Source: Chryseobacterium foetidum
GTDB taxonomy: Bacteria > Bacteroidota > Bacteroidia > Flavobacteriales > Weeksellaceae
Assembly: GCF_025457425.1 (NCBI RefSeq)
Contig: NZ_JAMXIA010000001.1
Location: 1,674,001 to 1,738,000, forward strand
Reading direction: 5' to 3'
DNA: 64,000 nucleotides
This document shows, piece after piece, positions 16,473 to 25,525 of the stretch. Every line of letters begins with the position of its first letter. Positions within the stretch are counted from its first letter, which is position 1. Position numbers and translations under genes: made by a program. The notes under the pieces are model-generated. The model worked only from the letters and a program-made list of their open reading frames with translations, was not told the DNA's origin and did not search any database.

Positions 16473-19010
16473 TTATAAAGATTGGTTCATTAAGAAGTGC
16501 GTCTTCCAACCTGCAGGTTCTGTTCCTAATACTGTTTTGTCGAAACCGTATGCGAAGTCGAAACCAATTAAACCAAAGGCTCCCATGTATACTCTAACAC
16601 CCACACCTACTGATCTTTTCAGTGTAAACGGATTATAATTTGACCATGAGTTCCAAACGTTACCACCTTCTGCAAAAGTTAATGCATAAATTTTGGCCGT
16701 CTGATTCATTGAGATTGGATATCTTAACTCTAACGTAAATCTGTTGTAAATAGTACCTCCACCTGTAGGAGTAATATCATCTAACTGTCCGCCGTAAGTG
16801 GAAGCATTTTCATAACCTCTTAACGGAATAAGCTCTCTACCGTCAAATCTACCTCCGAAAAGACCGGTTCCACCAACGTAGAATCTTTCAAATGGCGGAG
16901 CTCCCAATGCTTTGTCATATCCATCCATAAAACCCATTTCTGCGGAAGATCTTAAGACAAGTTTGCCTAAAACTTCGTTGTAAACATCAGCTTTAAATTT
17001 AATTTTATAAAATTCCATCCACTTATATTTCTCTACAGGTGTCATAGAAGAATAGTTTCTGGACTTAAACAATGAATATGGAGGAGTAAATTTACCTGAC
17101 AATTCAATATTTGAACCCATTGTAGGGAAGATAGGATCGATTCCGGCCGAGTTTCTGCTTAAACCTATATTTAAACTTAAGTTATTTGCCGTACCGTACA
17201 ATTCTGTAGACGTACCAAATTCAAAAGGATAATTGCTGAAATTATACTTCTGGAACTGAAGACCTGTGTACAGTGAGAAATAATCATCCGGCCATCTTAA
17301 AAGTCTGTTAAGACCTACTGATGCCGAGAAAATATTCAATCTCTGATCCGGACCGTTGAACTGGCTGTAATTTACTCTTGAGTTGTTTAGACTTACAGAA
17401 AGTGCTGTAGGTTTTGTACCGAACAACCATGGCTCTGTAAATGAAATCCCGTAATTCTGGAAATACTGCCCCGCCTGAGCCTGAATAGACAAGGTCTGCC
17501 CATCACCCTGAGGTACAGGTCTAAAGTCTTTAAATTTAAGGAAATTTCTCAGTGAGAAGTTATTGAATGTAAGACCTAAAGTACCGATAAAACTGTTACC
17601 ACCGTAACCTGCCTGAAGCTGAACCTGTGAAGATCCTTTTTCAACAAGCTTCCAGTTTAAGTCTACTGTATTGTCCTGCTGATTTGGGTTGATATCCTGC
17701 CCGATCTGCTGAGGATCGAAGAATGACATCCCTGCCAAATCGAAATAGGTTCTTTTGATTTCAGATTTTTTGAATAGCTCACCCGGTTTTGTTCTCAACG
17801 AACGGAGAATTACGTGGTCATGAGTGGTGGTGTTTCCTTCCCATGTAACACGGTTCCAGGTAGCCTGCTCTCCTTCATTAATACGGATTTCCAGGTTTAC
17901 GGCATCTCCGCTTACTGATTTTTCTACCGGCGTAACGTTTGAGAAAAGGTAACCGTTATTCATGTACATCGATTTGATGTCTGAATCATCTTCTTTACCT
18001 CCGTCTTCACCAACTTTTTTGTTGAAACCTACCGCATCGTAGATATCACCTTTCTTGTACCCCAGAATTCTCTGAAGATATTCTGTAGGATACACTGTAT
18101 TTCCGGTAAAAGTAATATCACCGATGTAATATTTTTTACCTTCAGACAATTTTACGTTGATTTCGTAATTATTCTTTTTATTTCTCCAGACAGAATCTGA
18201 AACAATTTTAGCATCTCTGTACCCCAAAGAATTGTAATAGTTCACAAGGCTCTGTTTGTCTTCAGTATACTTTTCTTCAATGAATTTAGACGATTTCAAA
18301 ATTCCTCCAATCCCGAATCTCTTCTGTTTGGTTTCTTTGAATGCTTTTTTTCTAAGTTTAGCATCGGTCACGTTTTCGTTCCCTTCAAACTCGATATGGC
18401 TTATTTTGATTCTTTTGCCTTTGTCTACATTGATCGTCCAGTCTACCATATTCGGATCATTGGCATTCACCTTATCCTGAATGCTGATGCTGGCGTCTGC
18501 AAAACCTTTCTTCACATAATCTTTGGGAAGATTGGTTTTAAGACTTGAAACAAGGTTCTGAGTAATCTTCGTTCCAGGCTTCAGATTATTATCTTTTGCC
18601 AGTTTTTCGTTTTTAGATTTCCCGATACCCTTTCCTGTAAATTTAACTTCTCCAAGTTCCTTAAGATCCTGAAGATAAAATTTTAAAACTACAGTTTGTC
18701 CTTCAATGCTCTCTACATACACTTCAACTTCAGAAAAAGACTGCGTGTCCCAAAGCTTTTTGATCCCATTACTGATCTTCTGCCCCGGAATATCTACAAT
18801 CTCTCCTTTCGACAGACCTGTGAATCTCAGAACCTGAGCAGGTGTGTATTTTTTTACCCCATCCACAACAATATCTTTAAGGGTGTAAGTTCCCGCTTGA
18901 TTTTCTGCCAGTATGCTTGTATTCACAGCGGTACTGTCTTGTGGTGTTACTTGTCCATAAAAATGTGCAGAAGCTGCAAACATGATGATGGGTAATAATC
19001 TAAACTTCAT
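16473..19010 (-). CDS. bamA: Outer membrane protein assembly factor BamA
   Basis: BamA is the core insertase of the BAM complex, folding beta-barrel proteins into the outer membrane. From the ATG at 19010 the product is 845 residues: signal peptide ending ASAHFYGQ, about five POTRA domains (roughly residues 45-420, with ISHIEFEGNENVTDAKLRKK as a typical one) and a C-terminal barrel with GGTGLFGGRFDGRELIPLRG. The longer open frame overlapping uppS is rejected because the signal peptide begins at 19010. Order uppS-bamA-ompH-ompH is conserved in Flavobacteriia. Confidence 0.97.
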   Translation of the reverse strand: MKFRLLPIIMFAASAHFYGQVTPQDSTAVNTSILAENQAGTYTLKDIVVDGVKKYTPAQVLRFTGLSKGEIVDIPGQKISNGIKKLWDTQSFSEVEVYVESIEGQTVVLKFYLQDLKELGEVKFTGKGIGKSKNEKLAKDNNLKPGTKITQNLVSSLKTNLPKDYVKKGFADASISIQDKVNANDPNMVDWTINVDKGKRIKISHIEFEGNENVTDAKLRKKAFKETKQKRFGIGGILKSSKFIEEKYTEDKQSLVNYYNSLGYRDAKIVSDSVWRNKKNNYEINVKLSEGKKYYIGDITFTGNTVYPTEYLQRILGYKKGDIYDAVGFNKKVGEDGGKEDDSDIKSMYMNNGYLFSNVTPVEKSVSGDAVNLEIRINEGEQATWNRVTWEGNTTTHDHVILRSLRTKPGELFKKSEIKRTYFDLAGMSFFDPQQIGQDINPNQQDNTVDLNWKLVEKGSSQVQLQAGYGGNSFIGTLGLTFNNFSLRNFLKFKDFRPVPQGDGQTLSIQAQAGQYFQNYGISFTEPWLFGTKPTALSVSLNNSRVNYSQFNGPDQRLNIFSASVGLNRLLRWPDDYFSLYTGLQFQKYNFSNYPFEFGTSTELYGTANNLSLNIGLSRNSAGIDPIFPTMGSNIELSGKFTPPYSLFKSRNYSSMTPVEKYKWMEFYKIKFKADVYNEVLGKLVLRSSAEMGFMDGYDKALGAPPFERFYVGGTGLFGGRFDGRELIPLRGYENASTYGGQLDDITPTGGGTIYNRFTLELRYPISMNQTAKIYALTFAEGGNVWNSWSNYNPFTLKRSVGVGVRVYMGAFGLIGFDFAYGFDKTVLGTEPAGWKTHFLMNQSL

Positions 19011-19039
19011 TTTATCGTAGTCTTTCTTTTCTAAAAAAT

Positions 19040-19789
19040 TTACTGGATTTTGATTTGCTCTCCCGTGAGGCCATATCTTCTTTCTTTGTTCTGATAATCT
19101 ACAATACATTGAAAGAAAACATCTTTTGTAAAATCTGGCCAAAGAATATCGAGAAACTGCAGCTCGGCATACGCAATCTGCCAAAGCAGAAAATTGCTGA
19201 TGCGTACTTCACCGCTTGTTCTTATCAACAGATCTACAGGAGGGAAATTTTTTGTATATAAGTAATTTTCGAATAGTTGTTCGTTAATATTTTCAACTTC
19301 AATTTTTCCTTCTTTCACATCGGTACCGATTTTCTTCACCGCATTCAGGATTTCTTCCTGAGAACCGTAGCTGATTGCCAGAATCAGGTTGCCTTTGGTA
19401 TTATCTTTGGTAAGATCTACTACATGCAGCAATTGATCTCTTACCAATGATGAAAGCTTATCTACGTTTCCAATAACATGCAGACGCAGGCCTTTGGTGA
19501 AAATCTCTTCAGCTTCCAGAAGCAGTGTTTCGGTAAGCAGATTCATCAGTGTGCTAACTTCCTCTTCAGGACGCTTCCAGTTTTCTGATGAAAATGTGTA
19601 CAGAGTAAGGTAAGGAATCTGAACTTCATTACATGCGTTAATAGCATTTCTTACAGCATCAATGGCATTTTTGTGGCCAAACGTTCTTTCTTCACCCCTC
19701 GATTTTGCCCATCTACCATTACCATCCATGATGATTGCAACGTGCTGTGGTAATTTTTCGGGGTCTATTTTATCTTTAATCAACGACAT
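19040..19789 (-). CDS. uppS: Isoprenyl (undecaprenyl diphosphate) synthase
   Basis: UppS is a cis-prenyltransferase that adds isopentenyl diphosphate units to farnesyl diphosphate, making the C55 carrier lipid for peptidoglycan and surface glycans. The 249-residue product has HVAIIMDGNGRWAKSRG with the catalytic Asp at residue 22, then TFGHKNA, YTFSSENWKRP, and RTSGEVRISNFLLWQIAYAE. It lies 5 bases after porG and 29 before bamA. Confidence 0.97.
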   Translation of the reverse strand: MSLIKDKIDPEKLPQHVAIIMDGNGRWAKSRGEERTFGHKNAIDAVRNAINACNEVQIPYLTLYTFSSENWKRPEEEVSTLMNLLTETLLLEAEEIFTKGLRLHVIGNVDKLSSLVRDQLLHVVDLTKDNTKGNLILAISYGSQEEILNAVKKIGTDVKEGKIEVENINEQLFENYLYTKNFPPVDLLIRTSGEVRISNFLLWQIAYAELQFLDILWPDFTKDVFFQCIVDYQNKERRYGLTGEQIKIQ

Positions 19790-19794
19790 AATAA

Positions 19795-20688
19795 TTAATC
19801 ACAATAACAAGGCGGTCTTCCGAATGAATAGGTAAGACCAAGGCTGAAGGTATTCAACCAATCTCTTGATTCACCGTCACCTACATTTCTGTTTCTGATA
19901 AATTCTGCTTCTCTTTCTTTAGAAACAATAAAATAATTTCCTGTTTCAAGTAATGAACCTCCGGTGGAAGGACTCAAAATTTCTGCATTATAGCTTGAGT
20001 TTACATCTGTTCTAAGAACTTTACTGTGATCCAGCTGATCTGTAACTGCAAGTCTGAAAGTTGCTTCTGCAAAAACTGCCCATCCGTGGTTGAATTTATA
20101 TTTCAAACCTACACCAAAAGGTACAACAGGTGCTATTTTTTTTCCTAAAGAATAATCTACAGTCGTTACAAAATCAAGTTCATCAATCGGTGCCTGAGCC
20201 ACTCCGTTGGCATCTCTTCTGTAATCGTGTCTTACCGTAGCTTTTGGAGCATCAAACATAATCCCTCCGAAACCTGCAAATACATAGGGACTTAACATAC
20301 TCATCTGCTCGTTGTTTACAGGGAAAAGATTGTATTCGAATAGTAAACTTGCTTCGTAGATATCATTTTTCCCGAAAGAATTACGGTTTCTTCTGTATTC
20401 TTCTTTTGCAGCCTTATCGCTGAACTGTACCTGGTTGTAACCAACGTCTAATCGGATAGTTTGATAAGGATTAAAATTAAATCTGTATAATAAACCACCG
20501 TAAAAAGGAAATCCCCATTCAGAAGCTCTGTCTAAATCCAAAGGTTTTTGCAGGATATAATTTGTTTTACCAATATCGCCAACAAGATTACTCATCCCCA
20601 ATCGAATTCCCAATTCGTTTCTTTGAGCTTTCACTGATACCATTACACTAAAAATGGCAAGGAAGCTAAACAATAATTTTTTATTCAT
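19795..20688 (-). CDS. porG: PorG-like outer membrane beta-barrel protein (DUF6089)
   Basis: In Bacteroidetes the gene upstream of uppS-bamA encodes PorG, an outer-membrane protein linked to the type IX secretion system. The 297-residue product from the ATG at 20688 has a signal peptide (MNKKLLFSFLAIFSVMVSVKA) and ends in a beta-strand with aromatic residues (FSLGLTYSFG) like a barrel. RNELGIRLGMSNLVGDIGKT matches the family start. The upstream in-frame Met at 20733 is rejected because it precedes the signal peptide and overlaps the promoter motif. The PorG assignment rests on family memory and synteny. Confidence 0.8.
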   Translation of the reverse strand: MNKKLLFSFLAIFSVMVSVKAQRNELGIRLGMSNLVGDIGKTNYILQKPLDLDRASEWGFPFYGGLLYRFNFNPYQTIRLDVGYNQVQFSDKAAKEEYRRNRNSFGKNDIYEASLLFEYNLFPVNNEQMSMLSPYVFAGFGGIMFDAPKATVRHDYRRDANGVAQAPIDELDFVTTVDYSLGKKIAPVVPFGVGLKYKFNHGWAVFAEATFRLAVTDQLDHSKVLRTDVNSSYNAEILSPSTGGSLLETGNYFIVSKEREAEFIRNRNVGDGESRDWLNTFSLGLTYSFGRPPCYCD

Positions 20689-20730
20689 AAAAGAATACGG
20701 ATTTATGGTTATTTTAAAATTTAATTTTTG

Positions 20731-20738
20731 CAAATATA
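20731..20738 (-). promoter_or_regulatory. Promoter -7 element for porG operon
   Basis: TATATTTG followed by C on the minus strand matches TANNTTTG; no clear -33 TTTG is seen in the AT-rich upstream sequence. It implies a leader of about 35 bases before the ATG at 20688 and would drive porG-uppS-bamA-ompH. Confidence 0.5.
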
Positions 20739-20960
20739 AAACATTTTTATATTAATGATAATCTTAATGATTAGTTAAAAATAAACAAAAAAACATAATT
20801 AATATGTAACTAAACGGCAAAATGTTAAAAATATTCTTTTTCTGCTATTTTACACGGTTTTTTAAAAATTTTGCAGGGCTTTTTTATTTTCCTTAAAGAT
20901 GATAAAAAAATAATTTTTTATTTAAAATCTTTTCATAATAAAACCCGCCCAGATCTACGA

Positions 20961-20991
20961 CCAAAAGAGAAAACCCTCAAAAAAGAGGGTT
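20961..20991 (-). terminator. Terminator after the wzc-like gene
   Basis: AACCCTC (20972-20978) and GAGGGTT (20985-20991) form a 7-pair stem with a 6-base A loop on the plus strand; read on the minus strand the stem is followed by TTCTCTTTTGG. It starts 6 bases beyond the wzc-like stop codon. The other 200 bases up to the porG promoter are AT-rich with no gene. Confidence 0.75.
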
Positions 20992-20996
20992 CACAT

Positions 20997-23486
20997 CTAT
21001 TTTTTGTTAAAAAACTCACGCAGTTTATTCCTTACTCTTATTAACAGAGGCTCTTTGTAGTTTTTGTCTTCATCAAAATATCCGTAACCATAGCCATAAC
21101 CGTAGCCATAACCATAGCCGTAACCCTGTTTGGTATTGTAATCATTATAAACAATTCCCAAATGCTTAATTTCGTTGTCGTTGTATTTTTCAGCAATCAT
21201 TTTAAGCATATACTTTTCGGTATACTCGTGTCTTACCACATATAAATTGGCATCAGAATGCTTCATCAGTTCAAATGAATCTGCTACCAGACCTACCGGC
21301 GGCGAGTCGATTACAATAAAATCATACATTGTACGAAGCTCATCAATGAACTGCATATTCTTTTCGCTCATCAGCAATTCAGACGGATTCGGAGGAATAG
21401 GTCCGGATGTCGCTACGTCCAGATTCGGGATTCTTGTCTTATTGATGATCTTATCGATCCCTACTTCACCAGTGAGGTAATTTGAGATACCAAATTTATT
21501 ATCGATGTTAAAATCATTGAAAATTTTCGGTTTTCTTAAATCCATTCCCAGCAAAATTGTTTTCTTATCACTTAATCCCAATACTGAAGAGAGGTTGATA
21601 GAAACATAGGTTTTACCTTCTCCACCGACAGATGATGTTATAAGAATAACTTTACTCTTATCGCTCTCACCAGACAGGAATCTCATATTCGCCCTGATTC
21701 CCCTGAAGGATTCTGATACAGAAGATTTCGGCTGCTCCAGCACAGTAAGCATATTGTCTCCACTGGCATTATTTCCGATAACTCCCAAAAGCGGAATTTT
21801 GGTAACACTAAGAAGCTCCTTTATATTTCTGATTTTTGTATCCAGGAATGCTCCGATACCAATGAAAAATAGAGGTAGCAACAGCAGCCCACCCATAATC
21901 ATCGACTTAGTTCCTTTCACATTCGGTCCGATAGGTCCCTGACCAAGATTTTTTGCAGGGTCAATTACCGAAATATCAGATTTATTGGTCGCAAGTCTCA
22001 GCTGGCTCTCATTCTGTCTTGATAAAATGCTGTTGTATGTAGCTTCAATCATATTGTAGCCACGCTCAGCATCCAGATATTTTCTCTGTTTTTCAGGGTA
22101 AGTATCAAGATCCATGTTGGCATTGCCGATTTGCTGATCGATTTTTGAAATTTCTGTTGTGTAAACTGTATGGTAATTTCTCAAAGCACCGTTGGAATTC
22201 ACTCTGGCCTCACTGATGAGTCTGTTGATTTCCTTCATCGGTTCAGAATTGGGTGTGTAAATCGCTGCCATCTCCCTTCTTTTGGCGTAAAGCGCCTTCA
22301 TCTCAGAAATTGAAGCCTGAAAAAGCCCGTCTTCAAAACCTGCAGCAGTGGTGCTGATCATTTTCTCAAAATTCTGCCCGTCTACACTGTTTCTAATCGT
22401 GTTGAGGGAAGTAAGTTTGCTTAAAAGATCTGCTTTCTTGGTTTCAAGTTCTTTTATTCTTTCTAAAGATTTCTCATCTCTGTTTTTGATATCGTAGAGT
22501 TTCTCTGATGTCTTCAGATAGTTCATTACCTGAGCACTCGAATCCAGTTTTTTTCTGATTGCTTTCAGATTTTCTTCAAGATATTCTTTGGTATTTTCAT
22601 CCAAAATATTTTTATCTGCAAACCTTTTCTTCTGAAGTTCAGCAACAGATTTATTCAGAAAATTCACCGTACTGTTAAGATTATAACCTGTTTTGGTAAT
22701 AATCATTATGGTATTGATTTCTTTATCAAAATCTACCGCCATTGTCCCGATAATGTTATTTACAGCATCGTTTACGGTGGAAAGTTCTACAATTATATTA
22801 TCCAGTTTTATCGCCAGAGTTTTAGGATTTGGTACCAATCTGAATCTGAGATTTGGCGTGGTGTACCATTCATTAACTTTAACAGTTTTGTTTGCAGGTC
22901 TCGTAAAGGCATCAACATTATGATAACCTTCATACTCGTAATTGTAGAGATTTGTAGATTCCCCTTCTTCCGGTAGTCGAACTTCGTAAGTGCCATTAGC
23001 TTTTGGCAGTAGAGTGATGGGATAGTTGACCTGCTGAAGATGCTTTTTGTCAATTTCTATAAAGACAGGTGAATCTTCCTTATCCAGATACGTTGCTTTA
23101 ATGATACCTTTTGTTCTGTAATTCACGAAAAGCCCCAACTCCTTTACTAAAAATTCGTTGTGAGTACGCGAAAGCAACATTTTCTTCAGATAAATCCCGT
23201 CCTGATTTCCACCCTGTCCCCAAATGAAATTGATGGATTGATTAGGTGTAAAATAACTTGCTGTATTGTTTGAAACACTTAAGGATAAATTTGACGCATA
23301 AATATTCTGAGCGTAGTACTTTCCGTAAACATAGGCAATTCCGTAGCCCAACATCAGCATCAGCACAAACCAGTACCAGTTTCTGATTACTCTTCTTATA
23401 AAATGCTCAATATCAAAAATCGCAAATGAACCCGTTTTCTCCTTAGGCTGAATTTTATCTGTCTTATTTTCTCTTTCCGGAATCAT
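20997..23486 (-). CDS. Polysaccharide biosynthesis tyrosine autokinase (Wzc-like) with GY-repeat tail
   Basis: Wzc-type BY-kinases control chain length and export of capsule or exopolysaccharide. The 829-residue protein has a transmembrane helix near residues 35-55, a periplasmic Wzz/GNVR region with long coiled coils (about 290-500), a second helix near 530-550 and a cytoplasmic kinase domain. Kinase motifs are Walker A SSVGGEGKTYVSINLSSVL near 615, Walker A' LLGMDLRKPKIF and Walker B FIVIDSPPVG. The C-terminal tyrosine cluster is an eight-fold Gly-Tyr repeat at about 788-803, unusually regular. It lies next to the wza-like gene as in other capsule loci. Confidence 0.93.
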   Translation of the reverse strand: MIPERENKTDKIQPKEKTGSFAIFDIEHFIRRVIRNWYWFVLMLMLGYGIAYVYGKYYAQNIYASNLSLSVSNNTASYFTPNQSINFIWGQGGNQDGIYLKKMLLSRTHNEFLVKELGLFVNYRTKGIIKATYLDKEDSPVFIEIDKKHLQQVNYPITLLPKANGTYEVRLPEEGESTNLYNYEYEGYHNVDAFTRPANKTVKVNEWYTTPNLRFRLVPNPKTLAIKLDNIIVELSTVNDAVNNIIGTMAVDFDKEINTIMIITKTGYNLNSTVNFLNKSVAELQKKRFADKNILDENTKEYLEENLKAIRKKLDSSAQVMNYLKTSEKLYDIKNRDEKSLERIKELETKKADLLSKLTSLNTIRNSVDGQNFEKMISTTAAGFEDGLFQASISEMKALYAKRREMAAIYTPNSEPMKEINRLISEARVNSNGALRNYHTVYTTEISKIDQQIGNANMDLDTYPEKQRKYLDAERGYNMIEATYNSILSRQNESQLRLATNKSDISVIDPAKNLGQGPIGPNVKGTKSMIMGGLLLLPLFFIGIGAFLDTKIRNIKELLSVTKIPLLGVIGNNASGDNMLTVLEQPKSSVSESFRGIRANMRFLSGESDKSKVILITSSVGGEGKTYVSINLSSVLGLSDKKTILLGMDLRKPKIFNDFNIDNKFGISNYLTGEVGIDKIINKTRIPNLDVATSGPIPPNPSELLMSEKNMQFIDELRTMYDFIVIDSPPVGLVADSFELMKHSDANLYVVRHEYTEKYMLKMIAEKYNDNEIKHLGIVYNDYNTKQGYGYGYGYGYGYGYGYFDEDKNYKEPLLIRVRNKLREFFNKK

Positions 23487-23487
23487 A

Positions 23488-24324
23488 TTATAGATTTTTG
23501 ATAAGTAGATACACTGATAAAGCCGTAGTAAATACAGAAACTCCGCTTATAATTGTCTGTACCGGATCCTTTCCGAATCCGTTAAGACTTCTGCCTCTTG
23601 TGGTAAGATAAATTTCGTCCCCGTTTTGAACGTAAAAATATGGTGAATTCATTACATCTTCTCTGGTAAGGTCAATTTTTGCTCTTTTAATTCCCTCAGG
23701 TAATTTTCTAAGAATAACAATGTTTTTTCTGTCGATTGTTCTGTTTAAACCACCGTTGATCGAAATTGCTTCCGATAAAGTGAGCGTATTTTTCATCACG
23801 ACTTTTTCACCTGTCATACCTGTAGTTTCTACATCACCTAAAACATAGTATGTGATTCCTGCAGTATTTAAACGAACCTCAGATTTGCCTTCCTGAAAAT
23901 TTTCGTTTACTTTGTCCTGAATATCTTTAGCAATATCTTCAATGGTTCTTCCCTCTGCTTTTACAAAGCCAATCCCGAAAATATTGATATCTCCGTTGGA
24001 ATCAACTTTTAATCCCGTAAAATATATCATCGCATTTCCACCTGTTCCTGCGCCTCCAGCAACACTGATGTTGTTTACAGTAGATCCAGGTGCATTCATG
24101 CTGCTGTAAAACTGCGCTGCATCTCCTTTAGGTGTAGTTACAATATCCAATTTCAGGATATCATTTTTAGTAACTCTATATATAGGGATATTATATGGTA
24201 TGAGTCCTTCTTCATTGATTACCAGACTTTCGCTGGGCTGCATATACTTTACATCTTTCGGTGCTATGCAAGATGAAAGAAAGAATGGTAAAAGTAGAAA
24301 CAGGTAATAATTCAAATTTTTCAT
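23488..24324 (-). CDS. Polysaccharide export lipoprotein (Wza-like)
   Basis: Wza forms the outer-membrane exit channel for capsule or exopolysaccharide. The 278-residue product has a lipoprotein signal peptide with LPFFLSSC, Cys near residue 19, then a poly_export domain (PIYRVTKNDILKLDIVTTPK) and SLBB-like regions (YYVLGDVETTGMTGEKVV and RKNIVILRKLPEG). It ends in a short hydrophobic helix. It is one base upstream of the wzc-like gene and about 40 bases after the WecA-like gene, with its own promoter motif. Confidence 0.92.
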   Translation of the reverse strand: MKNLNYYLFLLLPFFLSSCIAPKDVKYMQPSESLVINEEGLIPYNIPIYRVTKNDILKLDIVTTPKGDAAQFYSSMNAPGSTVNNISVAGGAGTGGNAMIYFTGLKVDSNGDINIFGIGFVKAEGRTIEDIAKDIQDKVNENFQEGKSEVRLNTAGITYYVLGDVETTGMTGEKVVMKNTLTLSEAISINGGLNRTIDRKNIVILRKLPEGIKRAKIDLTREDVMNSPYFYVQNGDEIYLTTRGRSLNGFGKDPVQTIISGVSVFTTALSVYLLIKNL

Positions 24325-24344
24325 TACTGAATAAAATTAATTTG

Positions 24345-24352
24345 CAAAAATA
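24345..24352 (-). promoter_or_regulatory. Promoter -7 element upstream of the wza-like gene
   Basis: The minus strand reads TATTTTTG followed by C, matching TANNTTTG, 21 bases before the ATG. No clear -33 element is seen, and the upstream gene may also read through. Confidence 0.4.
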
Positions 24353-24363
24353 GAAATTTAAAG

Positions 24364-25488
24364 TTAAGATTGTGTTTTTAGTTTTTGAACCTTTGTGACA
24401 ATATCCGGCAGGTATGCTCCTAAAAAGCCAAGAGACAAGACAACAAGCAGCAGAAGATTCACATCAATATGCCTCAGAAAATATGCAACAACGATAATAA
24501 AAAGATAATAACACATGATATAAAAGCTTGATCTCCGGTGCGTAAGATTCATCCTGATCAGTTTGTGATGAATATGATTCTTATCTGCCTCAAAAGGTGA
24601 TTTTTTGTTGATGCATCTTATGATGATCACATTAAGCGTATCTACAATAGGCAAAATTAATATCGCCACAGCAATTGCCGGCGCAGATTTCAGATGATAA
24701 CGAGGCATATTTGGAATCTCTCGATCAATAAAAATATCAATAAAACAAACTGCTGTAAATGCAAGCAAAAAGCCTAATAGCATAGAGCCTGTATCACCCA
24801 TAAATATTTTGGTAGAGCGGTAATGTGAAAGATTATAATATAAAAAAGCCAAAACAGATCCTATAATACACACCGAAAGAATTACCAACGGATAGTTATA
24901 TTCTCCTAAACGATAATAACTCATACCAAAAAGCGCACTGCAGAGAAGCGAATACCCTCCGGCCAAACCGTCGATGCCATCAATCAAGTTAAAAGCATTA
25001 ATTAAAATAATAAAGGTAACCACAGTAAAAATAACGCTGATAAAATAATTGAGCTCATAAACACCAAAAATCCCGAAAAGACTTCTGATGCGCACGTCTG
25101 AACCCATCACCAATACCACCGAAACCAAAATCTGGGCAATCAGTTTTTTGTAGGCTCTCATCACCATAATATCGTCCATTACGCCTACGTAAAGGAGAAT
25201 AACCAATGAGGCAAAAAGAAATTTATAAAGATCAAAAATCTCGTGGGCAAAAATCGAAGCGCAAATTCCTATAGAATAAAAAATAGCGATACCGCCAAGA
25301 TTGGGTATTTTCCTGAGATGAGAACTTCGCTGTCCCGGCTCATCCATCAGGTTTTTTCTACGGGAAATTTTAATGATTGTAGGTACTGAAAAATAGGTAA
25401 TGACGAATGAGAGCACTAAAGCCAAGCCTACTTTCAGATAAAAAAAGGGAAGTCCTGTTTGCAATAAGAACAATTCAAAATTCTTCAT
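24364..25488 (-). CDS. WecA/TagO-like undecaprenyl-phosphate glycosyl-1-phosphate transferase
   Basis: This family transfers a sugar-1-phosphate, often GlcNAc-1-P, onto undecaprenyl phosphate to start surface-glycan synthesis. The 374-residue polytopic protein has about ten or eleven membrane helices and the catalytic motifs VMDDIMVMRAYKKL, NAFNLIDGIDGLAGG, FMGDTGSMLLGF and DKNHIHHKLIR. The UppS enzyme in this window supplies the lipid. It lies between the GT2 gene and the wza/wzc-like pair, supporting a polysaccharide locus. Sugar specificity is not visible. Confidence 0.92.
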   Translation of the reverse strand: MKNFELFLLQTGLPFFYLKVGLALVLSFVITYFSVPTIIKISRRKNLMDEPGQRSSHLRKIPNLGGIAIFYSIGICASIFAHEIFDLYKFLFASLVILLYVGVMDDIMVMRAYKKLIAQILVSVVLVMGSDVRIRSLFGIFGVYELNYFISVIFTVVTFIILINAFNLIDGIDGLAGGYSLLCSALFGMSYYRLGEYNYPLVILSVCIIGSVLAFLYYNLSHYRSTKIFMGDTGSMLLGFLLAFTAVCFIDIFIDREIPNMPRYHLKSAPAIAVAILILPIVDTLNVIIIRCINKKSPFEADKNHIHHKLIRMNLTHRRSSFYIMCYYLFIIVVAYFLRHIDVNLLLLVVLSLGFLGAYLPDIVTKVQKLKTQS

Positions 25489-25525
25489 TCTTGTTTGTGT
25501 ACAGCTTTTAAATCAGCAGAAGATC

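Noticed and set aside
16471..16509. N-terminal extension of the first ompH gene
   Set aside because: Overlaps bamA; the signal peptide starts at 16470.
19011..19184. N-terminal extension of bamA into uppS
   Set aside because: Out-of-context residues rich in Cys and Arg; signal peptide begins at 19010.
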